NCBI GenBank assembly: GCA_017438305.1
Contig: JAFRVX010000005.1
Location: 1 to 35,917, forward strand
Direction of reading: 5' to 3'
DNA length: 35,917 nt
Source: Lachnospiraceae bacterium
GTDB taxonomy: Bacteria > Bacillota > Clostridia > Lachnospirales > Lachnospiraceae
Below, piece by piece: positions 15,502-23,535 of this stretch. The notes beneath the pieces were generated by a model. That model did not search any database and was not told the origin of the DNA. It saw only the letters and a program-made list of their open reading frames with translations. Each line of letters starts with the position of its first letter. Position 1 is the first letter of the stretch. The translations under genes were made by a program, and so were the position numbers.

Positions 15502-16533
15502 TCACACCAGTCCCATGATCAGATTCATGGTATACATCTCCAGCTGCTCGAATTTGCGCTCGGCTATCAGTTTGTCAGCGTAATCGTAGTTATAGCGCGC
15601 GGCCTTCTCTTCCAGAGCCTTGAAGATCTCCAGACTGTTCTTCAGGTGCTCGTAGCTGTCTTCATCGGAGGTTGTGCGCATGGCTTTGACGTCCAGACCT
15701 ACATAGCCTTTCTCCCAGTAGCGGTTCTCACAGAGAACTTTGATCTGGTTGAATGCCTGACGCAGGTTTTCCACACCGAAGCTCTTGTCCTGGTCATAGC
15801 GGATACCGTTCTGATCGTTAAGATGGACGGTGAAGAGCTTATCGAAGGCCAGGGCAAAACCGATCTCATTGGCAGGATCAAGACCCGCCAGAACGGCATG
15901 GGCGCTCTCAAGGTTGGCGCCGACACGCTTGGGGTCGATGGTGGCGGCAGACACGCCCATCACATGGCCGATAGTGCCGCAGAAGGAGCGATCGATGGGT
16001 TCGTTGGGTTTGGGTTCGATGCAGACGCGGATGGTATCGTCGTAGCGGAGCATGTTGTTGATCGCCTCAACGATCTGCTTCGTGGCGGTGACGGGGCTCT
16101 TGCTCTCTGCGCAGAGGGTGCCTTCGCGGGCCAGCCAAAGCACGATCAGGTCGCAGCCCAGTTCACGGGCGATGTCGATGGAACGGTAGGCGCGCCACAT
16201 GGCAAACTCGCGGTCGGCTGCGCTGGTGCTGGTGAAACCGCCGTCGGCGGTGTGGGAGTCCATCCACAGTCTCGGCGCAACGAACTCGGCGGCCAGGCCG
16301 TACTTATCCAGCATTGCCTTGACTTTGCGGGCTTCAGCTTTGATCTCTTCCTCGGAAAGATCGTTCATATTGGGGACCACGTCGTCGTCATGGAACTGCA
16401 CGGCGGAGAATCCCAGTTCGGCAAATTTGGCGAATTTGGCCTCCAGGCTGATGGGCTGACGGGTCTCGGGGCCATAGGAGTCGGCGCCGGTATGGACGTT
16501 CCAGGGACCTACGGTGAATTTGAATTTAGACAT
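15502..16533 (-). CDS. Xylose isomerase-like TIM-barrel sugar isomerase
   Basis: This 343-residue protein has the motif order of xylose isomerases: FAELGFSAVQFHDDD near the start, the active-site EPKPNEP segment, a metal-binding ANLESAHA segment, HLNDQNGIRYDQD, and GLDVKAM in place of the usual FDFK. These supply the Glu, His and Asp residues that bind two divalent metals in this family. It is shorter than classical enzymes (about 390-440 residues), and segments equivalent to the GLNPEVGHE and FDFKPPR motifs differ, so the sugar may not be xylose. AAGGAGG lies seven bases before the ATG. As first gene of the minus-strand operon it probably converts the aldose released by the GH3 enzyme to a ketose for the PfkB kinase. 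Confidence 0.85.
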   Translation of the reverse strand: MSKFKFTVGPWNVHTGADSYGPETRQPISLEAKFAKFAELGFSAVQFHDDDVVPNMNDLSEEEIKAEARKVKAMLDKYGLAAEFVAPRLWMDSHTADGGFTSTSAADREFAMWRAYRSIDIARELGCDLIVLWLAREGTLCAESKSPVTATKQIVEAINNMLRYDDTIRVCIEPKPNEPIDRSFCGTIGHVMGVSAATIDPKRVGANLESAHAVLAGLDPANEIGFALAFDKLFTVHLNDQNGIRYDQDKSFGVENLRQAFNQIKVLCENRYWEKGYVGLDVKAMRTTSDEDSYEHLKNSLEIFKALEEKAARYNYDYADKLIAERKFEQLEMYTMNLIMGLV

Positions 16534-16577
16534 AATGTTACCTCCTTGATAAGATTATTTGTTTTTTTCATGTCTGA

Positions 16578-16583
16578 ATCATA
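16578..16583 (-). promoter_or_regulatory. Probable -10 box of the isomerase-kinase-GH3 operon
   Basis: On the minus strand TATGAT stands 45 bases before the start codon, but the sequence 17 bases upstream is a poor -35 box. A weak -35 is what one expects for a promoter that depends on an activator, here presumably the divergent AraC protein. Confidence 0.45.
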
Positions 16584-16649
16584 GCAGATCACTCCGTTTC
16601 CATCATGTATTTCCTTATGGGGTTTTGGTAGATTAATTTGCTTTTTGTG

Positions 16650-16678
16650 TTGACAATCTTAGTGGTGTTTTTTAAGAT
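16650..16678 (+). promoter_or_regulatory. Promoter of the divergent AraC gene with inverted repeat
   Basis: TTGACA (16650-16655), a 17-base spacer and TAAGAT (16673-16678). ATCTTA (16656-16661) and TAAGAT form an inverted repeat that covers spacer and -10 box, a possible autoregulatory site. Confidence 0.6.
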
Positions 16679-16704
16679 GAGACTATAAGTATGGAGGTGG
16701 AGAT

Positions 16705-17664
16705 ATGAGCAGCGAGTTTGAAGTGGTATCTCACGAACAGTTTTCATATTTAAATGTTTTCCTTGTCCGCTTGTTCTCAAGGACGCCGCATATCCATCGG
16801 GACCTGGAGATCGGCGTTATCCTGGAGGGCTCTGTTTCGGTGAAACTCGGGACCGGCTCATGGAAGCTGGGAGAAGGCGATATCTACCTCATTAACTCAC
16901 TTGAAGTTCATGAGTTTGCCGCGGAAGGAGACGGCACATTGGTTTTGGCCGTTCAGGTCTCACTCAACCTGCTGGAGCCTTTTCTGCCCAATGCTGCCAT
17001 GATGCGTTTTCTGGCCGATCCGCCGCTGCGGGCAGCCCTTAAGCCGCCAGAATACGATACGATCTTTCAATCTTCTTTAGAACTGGCTTATCAGTATTAT
17101 CAAAAGCCGGACAATTACGAGCTGAACTGCTTCCGGCTGATCGTTTCCATTCTCGGCGGCCTGCGCGCCGGCCTGCCGACGCAGTCGATGAGGGAACAGG
17201 ACTATGCCGCCATTAAGCGCCGCGCTGACCGCCTTGTCGCCGTTACCGACTATATCGACCGGAACTTCCAGCGCAAGCTTCTGCTGGATGAGATCGCGCA
17301 GCAGCAGCATCTCACAATGACATACCTCTCGCATCTGTTTAAAGAAGCTTTCGGTCTCAGTTTTCAGGAATATCTCAAAGAGAAGAGGTTTGAATATGCT
17401 TATCAGCAGCTTTCCAGAACCGGCAAAACTGTACTGGATGTCAGCCTGGAAAGCGGTTTCTCCGACGTCCGGTATCTGAATCGATTGTTCCGGGAAAAAC
17501 TCGGCTGTTCTCCGCAGGAGTATCGTGCAAGGCTGTCAGGAACAGCAGGGCTGCAGCGAAAGGCCTCACTGGAAAGCCTGCAGCATTTTTTGACGGAGGA
17601 CGACACACTCGCCGTGCTTACCGAATTGCAGAACCATGTTCCGGGAAATGCATCATCCCGATAG
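16705..17664 (+). CDS. AraC-family regulator of the sugar operon
   Basis: This 319-residue protein combines an N-terminal cupin-like domain (HIHRDLEIGVILEGSVSVKL, then GEGDIYLINSLEVHEF, about residues 29-80) with a C-terminal AraC DNA-binding domain (about residues 180-285). The latter contains LLDEIAQQQHLTMTYLSHLF and the second helix-turn-helix DVSLESGFSDVRYLNRLFRE with closing CSPQEYRA. GGAGG lies just before the ATG. It is transcribed away from the isomerase-kinase-GH3 operon, the classic arrangement for a local activator that senses the substrate. The inducer is probably a sugar from the pathway. A bidirectional terminator follows. Confidence 0.92.
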   Translation: MSSEFEVVSHEQFSYLNVFLVRLFSRTPHIHRDLEIGVILEGSVSVKLGTGSWKLGEGDIYLINSLEVHEFAAEGDGTLVLAVQVSLNLLEPFLPNAAMMRFLADPPLRAALKPPEYDTIFQSSLELAYQYYQKPDNYELNCFRLIVSILGGLRAGLPTQSMREQDYAAIKRRADRLVAVTDYIDRNFQRKLLLDEIAQQQHLTMTYLSHLFKEAFGLSFQEYLKEKRFEYAYQQLSRTGKTVLDVSLESGFSDVRYLNRLFREKLGCSPQEYRARLSGTAGLQRKASLESLQHFLTEDDTLAVLTELQNHVPGNASSR

Positions 17665-17700
17665 TGTAGGCGTGCCTCAGATTCCGGCCGTTTTCCGATA

Positions 17701-17745
17701 AAAGAGGGGCTGACGCTTCACCTGAAGCGGCAACCCCTTTTCCCT
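17701..17745. terminator. Bidirectional terminator between AraC and GDPD genes
   Basis: AGGGG (17705-17709) pairs with CCCCT (17734-17738), and CGCTTCA (17714-17720) pairs with TGAAGCG (17723-17729). T-runs follow on the plus strand and AAAA precedes on the other side, so it can serve both convergent genes. Confidence 0.8.
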
Positions 17746-17843
17746 TTTTATGAACTTTAATGTGCAGGATCCTGCGCACATGTGTACAGAAATCTGACGA
17801 ATGCGCATGATCCCCGAATAAAACCTTAAACCTCTTCCGGTGA

Positions 17844-18593
17844 TCAATAGGTCGTGCCGGGTTCGTAAAACTCGAAGATCACGCCGTCGTTGTCTTTTTC
17901 GGCGGCGGGGTCGTGGGAGGTCCAGCCGATCAGGAGAACGCCCTGTTCCCGTTCCTTTAAGACTTCTTCGGGCCGTTCGCCGATCATGAAGGCGTTGAAG
18001 TCGGGCTTTGTGATCTTATTCAGCCACAGGCGGCTTAATGCCCAGGCGGTGGCCGGATTGTGCTCTTTCAGATAATGTTCATAAGGCATGGCCAGCTGGC
18101 CCCGGACGATGTCCGGGGCGTTTTTCTTGAACCACAGGACGATCCGGGGATCAAAGGACTCGATGCAGAAAACGCCTTTATAGGTCCGTAGGATATCCAG
18201 CGTCTTCTGGCAGAGCTCCGCGTTTTTCTTTCCGGCGGTCTTCAGTTCCACGATCAGCGGACCGCCGCCGTAGAACGTATCCAGCACATCCGTGAAAAGA
18301 GGAATGGTCTCGTTTGTGCCGCAGAGCTTCATGCGGTGCAGCTCTTCATAGGTGAAGGCATCCACCCGGCCTCGGACCTGGCAGACCCGGTCCAGGGTAT
18401 CGTCATGGAAGACCACGACCTGGCCGTCTTTGGAAAGCTGGACGTCAAGCTCCGCGCCGTAGCCGGCTTCTCTGGCCCGCCTGAAGGCGGCCAGGGAGTT
18501 TTCCGGAACGGATTTGTCCTGGGTATGGAGCCCTCTGTGGGCGTAATTAACACGCATAAATGGTTTTTTTGCCGATTCAGATGATCTGCTCAT
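17844..18593 (-). CDS. Glycerophosphodiester phosphodiesterase
   Basis: This 249-residue enzyme hydrolyses glycerophosphodiesters to an alcohol and glycerol 3-phosphate. The GDPD barrel motifs are all present: A-H-R-G with His19, PENSLAAF, ELDVQLSKDGQVVVFHDDTL with the second catalytic His, and a VELK segment. Its length fits cytoplasmic UgpQ-type enzymes, and there is no signal peptide or membrane segment. AAGGAG lies six bases before the start. It is transcribed alone, divergent from an MFS transporter. A functional link to that transporter is possible but nothing in the sequence proves it. Confidence 0.93.
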   Translation of the reverse strand: MSRSSESAKKPFMRVNYAHRGLHTQDKSVPENSLAAFRRAREAGYGAELDVQLSKDGQVVVFHDDTLDRVCQVRGRVDAFTYEELHRMKLCGTNETIPLFTDVLDTFYGGGPLIVELKTAGKKNAELCQKTLDILRTYKGVFCIESFDPRIVLWFKKNAPDIVRGQLAMPYEHYLKEHNPATAWALSRLWLNKITKPDFNAFMIGERPEEVLKEREQGVLLIGWTSHDPAAEKDNDGVIFEFYEPGTTY

Positions 18594-18602
18594 TTCATCT
18601 CC

Positions 18603-18631
18603 TTGAAAATCCGGGAATATAAGTGTAGAAT
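18603..18631 (+). promoter_or_regulatory. Promoter for the MFS transporter
   Basis: TTGAAA (18603-18608), a 17-base spacer and TAGAAT (18626-18631). The leader would be about 230 bases and includes the 15-bp repeats. Confidence 0.55.
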
Positions 18632-18740
18632 GTTTTTATATAACAGATCTGGACAGCGGGCATGATACCCCGCGGATCCTGCCATCATTATAGTACACCG
18701 GGCTGAAAATTTCTACTGCCGCAGACAGAAAATCAGCATG

Positions 18741-18799
18741 AAGAAATATAGCAGGAAGAAATACAGGCGGAAGAAATACAGCGGGAAGAAAAATATCCC
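18741..18799. repeat. 15-bp tandem repeat in the MFS leader
   Basis: Three full copies of AAGAAATACAGCGGG with small changes start at 18741, 18756 and 18771, and a fourth, degraded copy starts at 18786. They lie between the predicted promoter and the MFS start codon, so copy number changes would alter leader length. Confidence 0.8.
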
Positions 18800-18870
18800 A
18801 CGGGTATAGGCCTATGCAGGAAAGGCCGGTTGTATGGCGGATAACAAAACGGATCTGCAGGGAGGAACAG

Positions 18871-20286
18871 ATGAAACTGAATTACAAGAGGACCTGCCTC
18901 ATCGGATTTGCCTTTTTCGGCATCCTGCTTCTGTGGCAGGTGTATGATTCCTGGTGTCCCACGTTTCTTACGGACATCTTTGCCCGCCGGATGTACGGCC
19001 TGTCTTCGGCGGAATTAAAAGCCGGCGATCCGGAAAAGATCCTGAACGTCCAGTGGCTGGTGGGCATCATCATGGCCTGCGACAACCTGGCGGCTCTGAT
19101 CCTGCTGCCGGTATTCGGGCGGCTCTCGGACAGGACCCGCACGCCCATCGGCAAACGTATGCCCTACATCCTTGTGGGTACGGCAGTGGCAGCAGCAGCT
19201 TTTCCGTTTATACCGCTGATGTTCCATAAGAACAATATCGCCGGCATGGTCATCATGATGGCCGTCGTGCTCCTGTTCATGATGATGTACCGGAACCCGG
19301 CCGTTTCCCTGATGCCGGATATCACGCCGAAACCCTTGAGGGCAAAGGCCAACGGCATTATCAACATCATGGGCTACGTAGGCGGCGCCTGCGCCACGGT
19401 GCTGGGCATTTTCCTGAAACTGTCGGATTACATCAACGTGCCCGACGCGGCCCGGAAGCTCTGGATCATCGAGATCCCCTTCCTGGCAGCCTCCGTCCTT
19501 ATGGTGATCTCGGCCCTGGTGCTGTTCTTTACCATCAAGGAAAACAAGGTCGAGAAAGAAATGGCCGATGAACTGGCAAAGGGCGAGGAACTGGCCGCCA
19601 TCGAGACGCCGGTGGACGACAACAAGCCCATGTCAAAGGCCAACAAGCGCATGCTGCTGGCGATCCTCGGCGCCGAATTTTTATGGTTCATGTCGGACAA
19701 TGCTTTGGGCACATACATCGGCAACTACGTGATCTACTACCTGAATTCAGCCTCCTCCGGCACCATGATCATGACCATCGTGGGCGGCCTGGCCTCTGTT
19801 GTGGGCTTTGCCATTGCCGGCACCATCGCCGATAAGATCGGCCGGAAATGGACCATTTCCACCGGCCTCTTTATTACGATCCTGGGCCTGGTGCTGATGA
19901 GCTTTGCAAAACCTACCGGAAAGGTCACCGGCGCCAACGGCGAATACGCCTTCCCGGCCTTTCTGTACGTGATCTGGGTGCTGAAGGGCTTCGGCATGGC
20001 CCTGGTCCACAACTGCTCCTTCCCCATGGTGGTGGAGCTCTGCTCTTCAAAGAAGATCGGCCAGTTCACGGGCTATTACTATGCAGCCTCCATGTCGGCC
20101 CAGACCGTCACTCCGGTGCTTCTGGGCCTGTCCCTGAACGCCACCGGCGCCTGGAGAACACTGCCGGTCTACGCAGCGGTCATGAGCGTTTTAAGCTGCC
20201 TGGTGTTCACGCTGCTGGTCAAAAATATCAAAACCCGGAAAGTACAGAACGTCAAAGGCCTGGAAGCCTTCGGCGCGGACGATTAA
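18871..20286 (+). CDS. MFS / GPH-like sugar transporter
   Basis: This 471-residue membrane protein has about twelve hydrophobic segments and the MFS loop signature after the second helices, G-R-L-S-D-R-T-R-T-P-I-G-K-R, which resembles glycoside-pentoside-hexuronide (GPH) and SLC45-type sugar symporters. A central cytoplasmic loop of charged residues (KENKVEKEMADELAKGEELA, near 225-245) divides the two six-helix halves, and the second half repeats GTIADKIGRK. The ATG at 18871 follows GGGAGGAA; an earlier in-frame ATG at 18814 is unsupported. The protein probably imports a sugar or glycoside with a cation. It is not in an operon with a catabolic gene. The stop codon lies in a triplicated 29-bp sequence. 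Confidence 0.85.
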   Translation: MKLNYKRTCLIGFAFFGILLLWQVYDSWCPTFLTDIFARRMYGLSSAELKAGDPEKILNVQWLVGIIMACDNLAALILLPVFGRLSDRTRTPIGKRMPYILVGTAVAAAAFPFIPLMFHKNNIAGMVIMMAVVLLFMMMYRNPAVSLMPDITPKPLRAKANGIINIMGYVGGACATVLGIFLKLSDYINVPDAARKLWIIEIPFLAASVLMVISALVLFFTIKENKVEKEMADELAKGEELAAIETPVDDNKPMSKANKRMLLAILGAEFLWFMSDNALGTYIGNYVIYYLNSASSGTMIMTIVGGLASVVGFAIAGTIADKIGRKWTISTGLFITILGLVLMSFAKPTGKVTGANGEYAFPAFLYVIWVLKGFGMALVHNCSFPMVVELCSSKKIGQFTGYYYAASMSAQTVTPVLLGLSLNATGAWRTLPVYAAVMSVLSCLVFTLLVKNIKTRKVQNVKGLEAFGADD

Positions 20287-20346
20287 AGCCGGAAGCCCTC
20301 GGCGCGGTCGACTAAAGCCGGAAGCCCTCAGCGCGGACGACATAAG
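20260..20346. repeat. 29-bp tandem triplication spanning the MFS stop codon
   Basis: The last codons and stop of the MFS gene (unit with GGAAGCCTTCGGCGCGGACG and TAA) are repeated twice downstream at exact 29-bp spacing, with a few changes. Since 29 is not a multiple of three, the copies are not read as protein. Confidence 0.85.
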
Positions 20347-20439
20347 CCTTCCCCTCTGGGGAAGGTGGCGCGAAGCGCCGGATGAGGCCTCATCCACCCC
20401 CGGCTTCGCCGGCGGTCCCCCTTCCCCAAAGGGGAAGGC
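20346..20439. repeat. Palindromic repeat family, locus C
   Basis: A complete two-sided unit: CCTTCCCC-TCT-GGGGAAGG, GGCGC-GAA-GCGCC and GATGAGG, followed by the inverted half with CCGGC-TTC-GCCGG and CCTTCCCC-AAA-GGGGAAGG. The last stem ends a few bases before the AAGGAGA ribosome binding site (20442-20448) of the ACT gene. Confidence 0.85.
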
Positions 20440-20452
20440 ATAAGGAGAAAAT

Positions 20453-20725
20453 ATGTCAAGAACTATCATTACTGTTGTCGGGAAGGATACCGTGGGTATT
20501 ATTGCCCGGGTCTGCACCTTCCTGGCGGATCATAACGTCAACATCCTGGATATCAGCCAGACCATCCTGCAGGACATGTTCAATATGATGATGATCGTGG
20601 ATGCCGGAAGATCCGAGCTCTCCCACGAAGCCCTGGCCGGCGGTCTGAAGGAACTGGGAGAGAAGATCGGCATCACCATCACCTGCCAGAAGGAAGAAAT
20701 CTTCGAAAGCATGCACCGGATCTGA
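20453..20725 (+). CDS. ACT domain protein, UPF0237 family
   Basis: This 90-residue protein is a single ACT domain: the first strand and turn VVGKDTVGIIARVCTFLAD, followed by NILDISQTILQDMFNMMMIV, is the standard beta-alpha-beta pattern for small-ligand, often amino-acid, binding. Its length matches UPF0237 proteins. A ribosome binding site AAGGAGA precedes the ATG. It is followed after 129 bases by a UPF0210 gene, a pairing conserved in many Firmicutes, which suggests that it senses a metabolite for or with that protein. The biochemical role of the pair is not established to my knowledge. Confidence 0.9.
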   Translation: MSRTIITVVGKDTVGIIARVCTFLADHNVNILDISQTILQDMFNMMMIVDAGRSELSHEALAGGLKELGEKIGITITCQKEEIFESMHRI

Positions 20726-20854
20726 TCTTCCTGCTTCGGCACATGGATAAGTCCGGTACAGGACGGCAGAACCGCCGGCTTCCGGACGACCTGCCGCGGC
20801 AGCAGCAGCGCACGGGAAAAAATAAACGATCCATCCGGAAAGGGCTCAGTTGTT

Positions 20855-22219
20855 ATGATCTCAAGACTCGAAATATCCGAAACCAACCAGATGATCGAAC
20901 AGGAAAAGCTGGATGTCCGCACCATTACCATGGGCATCAGTCTGCTGGACTGTATCGATACGGATAAGGAAAAACTGAAGAAAAACATTTATGATAAGAT
21001 CCTGCGCCTTGCGGGAAACCTGGTAAAGACCGGCGATGAGATCGCCGTGGAATACGGCATCCCGGTGGTGAACAAACGGATCGCCGTGACCCCGGTCTCC
21101 CTGATCGCGGGGCAGGCCCTGAAGACGCCTGCGGATTTTGCGGAAGTCGCGAAGGTACTGGACAAGGCTGCCCACGACATCGGCGTCAATTTTATTGGCG
21201 GGTATTCGGCCATCGTTTCCAAGGGCATGACCCCCGCCGACAGGAATCTGATCCTCTCCATTCCGGAGGCCATGGAAGAGACCGAGAATGTCTGTGCTTC
21301 CGTAAACGTAGGTTCCACCAAGACCGGCATCGATATGGATGCGGTCTTCCTGATGGGGAAGATCATCCGGGAGACAGCAGAGCGGACCAAAGACCGGGAA
21401 TGCATCGGCTGCGCGAAGATCGTGGTCTTCTGCAACGCTCCGGACGATAATCCCTTTATGGCCGGCGCTTTCCACGGCGTGACCGAAGGCGATGCTGTTA
21501 TCAATGTGGGCGTCAGCGGTCCCGGCGTAGTGAAAACCGCCCTGACAAAGGTCCACGGAGAGGATTTTGAGGTGCTCTGCGAAACGGTGAAAAAGACTGC
21601 CTTCAAGGTGACCCGTGTGGGCCAGCTGGTGGCTCACGAAGCTGCGAAGCGTCTGGGCGTACCCTTCGGCATTGTGGACCTGTCTCTGGCACCGACTCCT
21701 GCCGTGGGTGACTCCGTGGCGGAGATCCTGGAAGAGATGGGCCTGGAATCCGTCGGCGCGCCGGGCACCACCCTGGCGCTGGCGCTTTTGAACGACCAGG
21801 TGAAAAAGGGCGGCGTCATGGCATCGTCCTATGTGGGCGGCTTAAGCGGCGCCTTCATCCCCGTTTCCGAAGACCACGGCATGATAGAAGCCGTGGAAGC
21901 AGGGCTTTTATCCATAGAAAAGCTGGAAGCCATGACTTCCGTCTGCTCTGTGGGGCTTGATATGATCGCGGTCCCCGGGGACTGCGACGAATATACCATC
22001 GCCGGCATTATAGGCGATGAGGCGGCCATCGGCATGATCAACCAGAAGACCACCGCCGTCCGTCTGATCCCGGCCATCGGGAGGAAGGTGGGAGACCATC
22101 TGCATTTCGGCGGGCTTTTGGGAGACGCCCCCGTGATGGCAGTCAATCCTGCCTCCTGCAAAGAGCTGGTTACCCGCGGCGGCCGGATCCCCGCGCCGAT
22201 CCACAGCTTCAAGAACTGA
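20855..22219 (+). CDS. UPF0210 (DUF711 / PFL-like) family protein
   Basis: This 454-residue protein matches UPF0210 in length and sequence: [20 protein letters not shown] at the start, [30 protein letters not shown] and [20 protein letters not shown] toward the end. Members are distantly related to pyruvate formate-lyase-type folds, but the catalysed reaction is unknown. There is no signal peptide, so it is cytoplasmic. The ATG follows GAAAGGG. It sits directly after the ACT gene and probably shares its transcript. A palindromic repeat follows the stop by a few bases. Confidence 0.9.
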   Translation: MISRLEISETNQMIEQEKLDVRTITMGISLLDCIDTDKEKLKKNIYDKILRLAGNLVKTGDEIAVEYGIPVVNKRIAVTPVSLIAGQALKTPADFAEVAKVLDKAAHDIGVNFIGGYSAIVSKGMTPADRNLILSIPEAMEETENVCASVNVGSTKTGIDMDAVFLMGKIIRETAERTKDRECIGCAKIVVFCNAPDDNPFMAGAFHGVTEGDAVINVGVSGPGVVKTALTKVHGEDFEVLCETVKKTAFKVTRVGQLVAHEAAKRLGVPFGIVDLSLAPTPAVGDSVAEILEEMGLESVGAPGTTLALALLNDQVKKGGVMASSYVGGLSGAFIPVSEDHGMIEAVEAGLLSIEKLEAMTSVCSVGLDMIAVPGDCDEYTIAGIIGDEAAIGMINQKTTAVRLIPAIGRKVGDHLHFGGLLGDAPVMAVNPASCKELVTRGGRIPAPIHSFKN

Positions 22220-22221
22220 CC

Positions 22222-22420
22222 AGCCTTCCCCTTCGGGACACCAGAAGCCTTCCCCTCTGGGACCCAAAAGCCTTCCCCTCTGGGGAAGGTGGCGCGAAGC
22301 GCCGGATGAGGCATGTGCTGATACAAAACCTCATCCACCGCCTGCGGCGGTCCCCCTTCCCCAAAGGGGAAACCTCATCCACCGCCTGCGGCGGTCCCCC
22401 TTCCCCAAAGGGGAAGGCTT
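22222..22420. repeat. Palindromic repeat family, locus D, with perfect 44-bp duplication
   Basis: Two truncated outer halves (AGCCTTCCCC..., from 22222 and 22245) precede a left half with CCTTCCCC-TCT-GGGGAAGG, GGCGC-GAA-GCGCC and GATGAGG. The right half (CTCATCCACCGCC, loop TGC, then GGCGG and the outer stem) occurs twice as an identical 44-bp direct repeat at 22328-22371 and 22372-22415. The element stops 11 bases before the AAAGGAGA ribosome binding site of the next gene. Confidence 0.85.
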
Positions 22421-22443
22421 GATAATACTGAAAGGAGATACTT

Positions 22444-23280
22444 ATGGGCCTTATTCACATGAATTTTTTATCCAAGGAACTGGGCATGCCCACGGACATT
22501 AACGTGATCATCCCCACTTACGCCAGGAGCGATTCCACCGTCGGTACGGAGCGGAATCCTTATGTCCCGGGCATGAAATTCCAGGTGCTCTGGCTTCTTC
22601 ACGGCGGCGGAGGCGACTATTCGGATTATCTGAAATACACGAATATCCAGCTGTACGCGGAGGAGAACCGTATCGCCGTGGTGACCGTGAGTGGGTACAA
22701 TTCCAGCTATGAAAATAAGGATGGCGCGGCCCATTATATGGACTATGTAACGAAGGAGCTTCCGGAAATGTGCCGGGCCATCTTCCCCTTCAGCGAGAAG
22801 CGGGAGGACAACTTCATCGGCGGCCTGTCCATGGGTTCTGGCGGCGCGTTCAAGATCGCGATGCTGTATCCCGAGCAGTACGGAACCGCCCTCATCATGT
22901 CCGGCGGCTCCCAGCCGCTGACCGGTGAAGCCGTGGCTTTCGATGCAGAAGCCTATGTGAAGCGCCTGGGCGGCTTCCGTCTTCCCCTGCCGGACGGCCG
23001 GGACAAGAGAGGCACCGCGGATGATGCTTTCTTCAACGCGAAGAGAAACATCGATGAAGGCCGTCCCCTGCCGGAATTCTTCTTTGCGGTGGGACAGGAT
23101 GACTTCTTCCTGAACAGCCACAGGAACTGCGTGAAGCTTACCCGGGAGATGGGCTATACCGTCCATGAATCCGAGACCCCGGGCTTTGCCCACGAATGGC
23201 GCTTCTGGGACAAGACCCTGGATGAAGCCCTGTCAAAATGGCTGCCCTTAAAGCGGGATTATATCCTTCCGGAAAAATAA
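22444..23280 (+). CDS. Esterase D / tributyrin esterase-like hydrolase
   Basis: This 278-residue alpha/beta hydrolase resembles the EstA/esterase D family. The oxyanion segment LWLLHGGGGDYSDY, the nucleophile elbow G-L-S-M-G with Ser129, and a late TPGFAHEWRFWD carrying the probable catalytic His are all in order. The start follows AAAGGAGA. No signal peptide is seen, so it acts in the cytoplasm. Relatives cleave short acyl esters, acetylated sugars or S-formylglutathione. It is the third carboxylic ester hydrolase in this window and unrelated in family to the two type-B carboxylesterases. The stop codon begins a sequence (ATAACCCCGGCG) that recurs downstream. Confidence 0.88.
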   Translation: MGLIHMNFLSKELGMPTDINVIIPTYARSDSTVGTERNPYVPGMKFQVLWLLHGGGGDYSDYLKYTNIQLYAEENRIAVVTVSGYNSSYENKDGAAHYMDYVTKELPEMCRAIFPFSEKREDNFIGGLSMGSGGAFKIAMLYPEQYGTALIMSGGSQPLTGEAVAFDAEAYVKRLGGFRLPLPDGRDKRGTADDAFFNAKRNIDEGRPLPEFFFAVGQDDFFLNSHRNCVKLTREMGYTVHESETPGFAHEWRFWDKTLDEALSKWLPLKRDYILPEK

Positions 23281-23339
23281 CCCCGGCGATCCTCTGATAA
23301 TAATTTATATGTCGTGATGAAGCAGATGATCGGCACCAA

Positions 23340-23385
23340 CTGGATAATAACCCCGGCGTCATCTGGATAATAACCCCGGCGTCAT
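23340..23385. repeat. 23-bp tandem duplication after the esterase gene
   Basis: Two identical 23-bp units (CTGGATAATAACCCCGGCGTCAT without change) lie at 23340-23362 and 23363-23385. Their core TAACCCCGGCG also occurs at the esterase stop codon (23278-23288). Confidence 0.8.
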
Positions 23386-23390
23386 CAGAC

Positions 23391-23419
23391 TTGAACTGAA
23401 AAAGGATTTATGGTATAGT
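23391..23419 (+). promoter_or_regulatory. Promoter for the repeat/membrane protein gene
   Basis: TTGAAC (23391-23396), a 17-base spacer and TATAGT (23414-23419). Confidence 0.65.
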
Positions 23420-23535
23420 CTCATCATGAACACTTAACAGAAAAAGCCTGCAGGGAAAACGGCCAAAGAAATCCGTCGGAAAGCTGTCAGGCTGCTTAAG
23501 TGGAAAGGGAGAAAAAGAAAAAGGAGAGCATGAAA

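Noticed and set aside
15439..16584. 381-residue open frame on the plus strand opposite the isomerase
   Set aside because: It is antisense to a gene with clear family motifs and a strong ribosome binding site, and its translation resembles no protein.
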